7,112 nucleotides of DNA from Patescibacteria group bacterium (GTDB taxonomy: Bacteria > Patescibacteriota > Gracilibacteria > BD1-5 > UBA2023), in NCBI GenBank assembly GCA_030836665.1, contig JAUPLX010000132.1, forward strand, positions 1 through 7,112, read 5' to 3'. Every line of letters starts with the position of its first letter. Within the stretch, counting starts at the first letter, position 1. The position numbers and the translations under genes are program-made. This document shows positions 6,180 through 7,112 of the stretch, in pieces. Below the pieces are notes generated by a model, which saw only the letters and a program-made list of their open reading frames with translations, was not told the DNA's origin and searched no databases.

Positions 6180-6986
6180 TTGGAAACGGTTTCGGAAGGA
6201 AAAAGCTTTTCGGGATCGGGGAACGCGTTCTCCCGGTCCTTTTTCGTCGACGGGAAATATGCGGACGGGAAGAAAATCCTCCACGTGTTCGACGATCAAT
6301 CCGCCGCCCGGCACTTCGCCGAAACCCGCGCTTACGTACGGGGCCTTAAAGCGATGGGCGCCCCGGATGGAAAATACGCGGTTCGCGCTCATGCCAAAGC
6401 CTCGGAACTTCCGGTGGGTTCGAAAACCCTGTCGGAATCCGACGGCATTCTCCCTAAAAAGCCGGAGGATCCGACAGGGTTTTCGAACGCGGAGCTCGGC
6501 ATGTCGGCTTCAGAAATCGCGCGAACCGCGTATTTTCCATCCGGGGCGCCCTCCTTCCTCTCCGATGACGCGGACCTCTTCGATTTCGCGTGCGCGGCTT
6601 CCGGAGAATTCGTTTCGACCTACGGGATTTTCGACGCTAAGCGCTATTCCCCGTATTTCCTGAATAAGAAAATCCTACGGGTATCGGTCGGCGACAGGCT
6701 CGGGGAAATGGCCTTCGTATCGAAACTCCTCGGCTTCCTCTACGCATTCCAAGAATACTCCGCCGACCCTTGGACGTACCGCCGCGACGGCGACAGCGTC
6801 ACCGTCCGAACTTCCCGGGAGCGCGTAATCGTAAGTTTCTTCGACGGCGAAATCGACGCCATATCCGTCCTCCCTCCGCTTGGTGGAACGCCCGTCCCGG
6901 TACCGACGTTCGTTTTTCCGGACCGTACTGCCGGGGAACGCCTTTCGGACGCGCCCGATTCCGTCAGTTCGGCGGTCGCCGAATGA
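6180..6986 (+). CDS. Unrecognised cytoplasmic protein (268 aa to a TGA), TTG start
   Basis: The frame opens after a stop at 6168-6170, and TTG 6180 is the only usable start before ATG at codon 59. The start lies one base beyond the frr stop, so translation probably depends on ribosomes finishing frr. AAGGAGG at 6152-6158 is 21 bases away, too far for normal pairing. There is no signal peptide or membrane segment. Residues 1-79 and 104-235 look like two mixed alpha/beta parts. They are joined by a polar stretch (80-103) encoded by a palindromic element. Residues 230-247 are Pro-rich. Only one cysteine is present (C138). The TGA at 6984 may not be the true end, because protein-like sequence continues in the same frame to the window edge. 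No family or function is recognised. Confidence 0.75.
   Translation: METVSEGKSFSGSGNAFSRSFFVDGKYADGKKILHVFDDQSAARHFAETRAYVRGLKAMGAPDGKYAVRAHAKASELPVGSKTLSESDGILPKKPEDPTGFSNAELGMSASEIARTAYFPSGAPSFLSDDADLFDFACAASGEFVSTYGIFDAKRYSPYFLNKKILRVSVGDRLGEMAFVSKLLGFLYAFQEYSADPWTYRRDGDSVTVRTSRERVIVSFFDGEIDAISVLPPLGGTPVPVPTFVFPDRTAGERLSDAPDSVSSAVAE
6418..6488. repeat. 71-base palindromic element with perfect 19-base arms inside a coding region
   Basis: The left arm GTTCGAAAACCCTGTCGGA (6418-6436) is the exact reverse complement of 6470-6488. Inside the arms, CGGC (6443-6446) can also pair with GCCG (6461-6464), closing a 14-base loop. As RNA this gives a long rod with one small internal irregularity. It encodes residues 80-103 of the 268-residue protein in an open frame. 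No T-run follows, so it is not a normal terminator. Confidence 0.9.
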
Positions 6987-7112
6987 GCGGCGGTATTTTT
7001 CCACGACCCCGATTTCGCGAGAAATTTCCCGGCGATTCGGAAGGAACTGCCTAATGCGGTCGTATTTTGGGGAATTCCCAAAGGCGACGCGGAAGACCTC
7101 GGAGTCCGCGAA
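6983..7112 (+). CDS. Partial coding region after the TGA; start unresolved (frameshift, recoding or downstream gene)
   Basis: From 6987 to the window end, the same frame as the preceding gene encodes 42 residues with protein-like character (HDPDFARNFPAIRKELPNAV, then VFWGIPKGDAEDLGVRE) and no stop. It has no ATG, GTG or TTG in this stretch. An ATG at 6983-6985 overlaps the TGA (ATGA), but its frame soon ends at TAA (7052-7054). Dropping one base from the TTTTT run (6996-7000) would join that ATG to the good frame, giving MSGGIFHDPDFARNF. The third frame is also open but reads Arg/Ser-rich, like the shadow frames of other genes here. Product unknown. Confidence 0.45.

Noticed and set aside
6152..6182. 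AAGGAGG at 6152-6158 as ribosome site for the TTG gene, or for ATG 6167
   Set aside because: It is 21 bases from the TTG. The ATG at 6167 yields only MKI before the frr stop, and the bases encode conserved-type frr C-terminal residues.
6987..7024. Selenocysteine insertion at the TGA (ATTTC-GCGA-GAAAT hairpin at 7012-7025)
   Set aside because: The hairpin is only five pairs and too far from the TGA for a bacterial SECIS, and no redox motif surrounds the site.

Overview
The window looks like a bacterial chromosome fragment of roughly mid-50s % GC (judged by eye). Ribosome recycling factor (frr) is the only gene I can name with confidence. The rest are surface-type or unrecognised proteins. Two features suggest a Candidate Phyla Radiation bacterium, perhaps of the Gracilibacteria/Peregrinibacteria type. 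One is a secreted protein ending in a proline/alanine linker, KTGPE, a hydrophobic helix and RRKKA. The other is a cysteine-rich secreted protein with a CGDxVVDPEExCD-type repeat. This placement is an inference from protein style, not a demonstrated assignment.

Left part, minus strand, read right to left. A 239-residue signal-peptide protein (5506 to 4787) ends at a clear intrinsic terminator (4764 to 4729). Next is a 1,204-residue unrecognised protein (4698 to 1084) with an N-terminal coiled coil, one hydrophobic segment near the middle and a Pro/Gly/Thr-rich tail. Then comes a 55-residue lipoprotein with a GTG start (1006 to 839). Twelve bases later a cysteine-rich secreted protein begins (826) and runs off the left edge. 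The lipoprotein has its own candidate promoter and is probably co-transcribed with the cysteine-rich gene. Three of these four genes carry export signals, so the block looks like an envelope-protein locus.

Right part, plus strand. A 132-base intergenic region holds two back-to-back promoters whose -35 boxes flank an A5T6 tract. The rightward one drives frr (5639 to 6178). One base after the frr stop, a TTG-started unrecognised gene begins (6180 to 6986). Inside that gene lies a 71-base palindromic element with perfect 19-base arms. At its end the coding signal continues in the same frame beyond a TGA to the window edge, and an ATG overlaps that TGA. This points to a frameshifted, recoded or broken junction.

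None of the starts that could be placed has a well-positioned Shine-Dalgarno sequence. The four closed genes with clear ends use TAA or TAG; the only apparent TGA stop is the doubtful one at 6984. No tRNA, rRNA, CRISPR array or transposase was seen.
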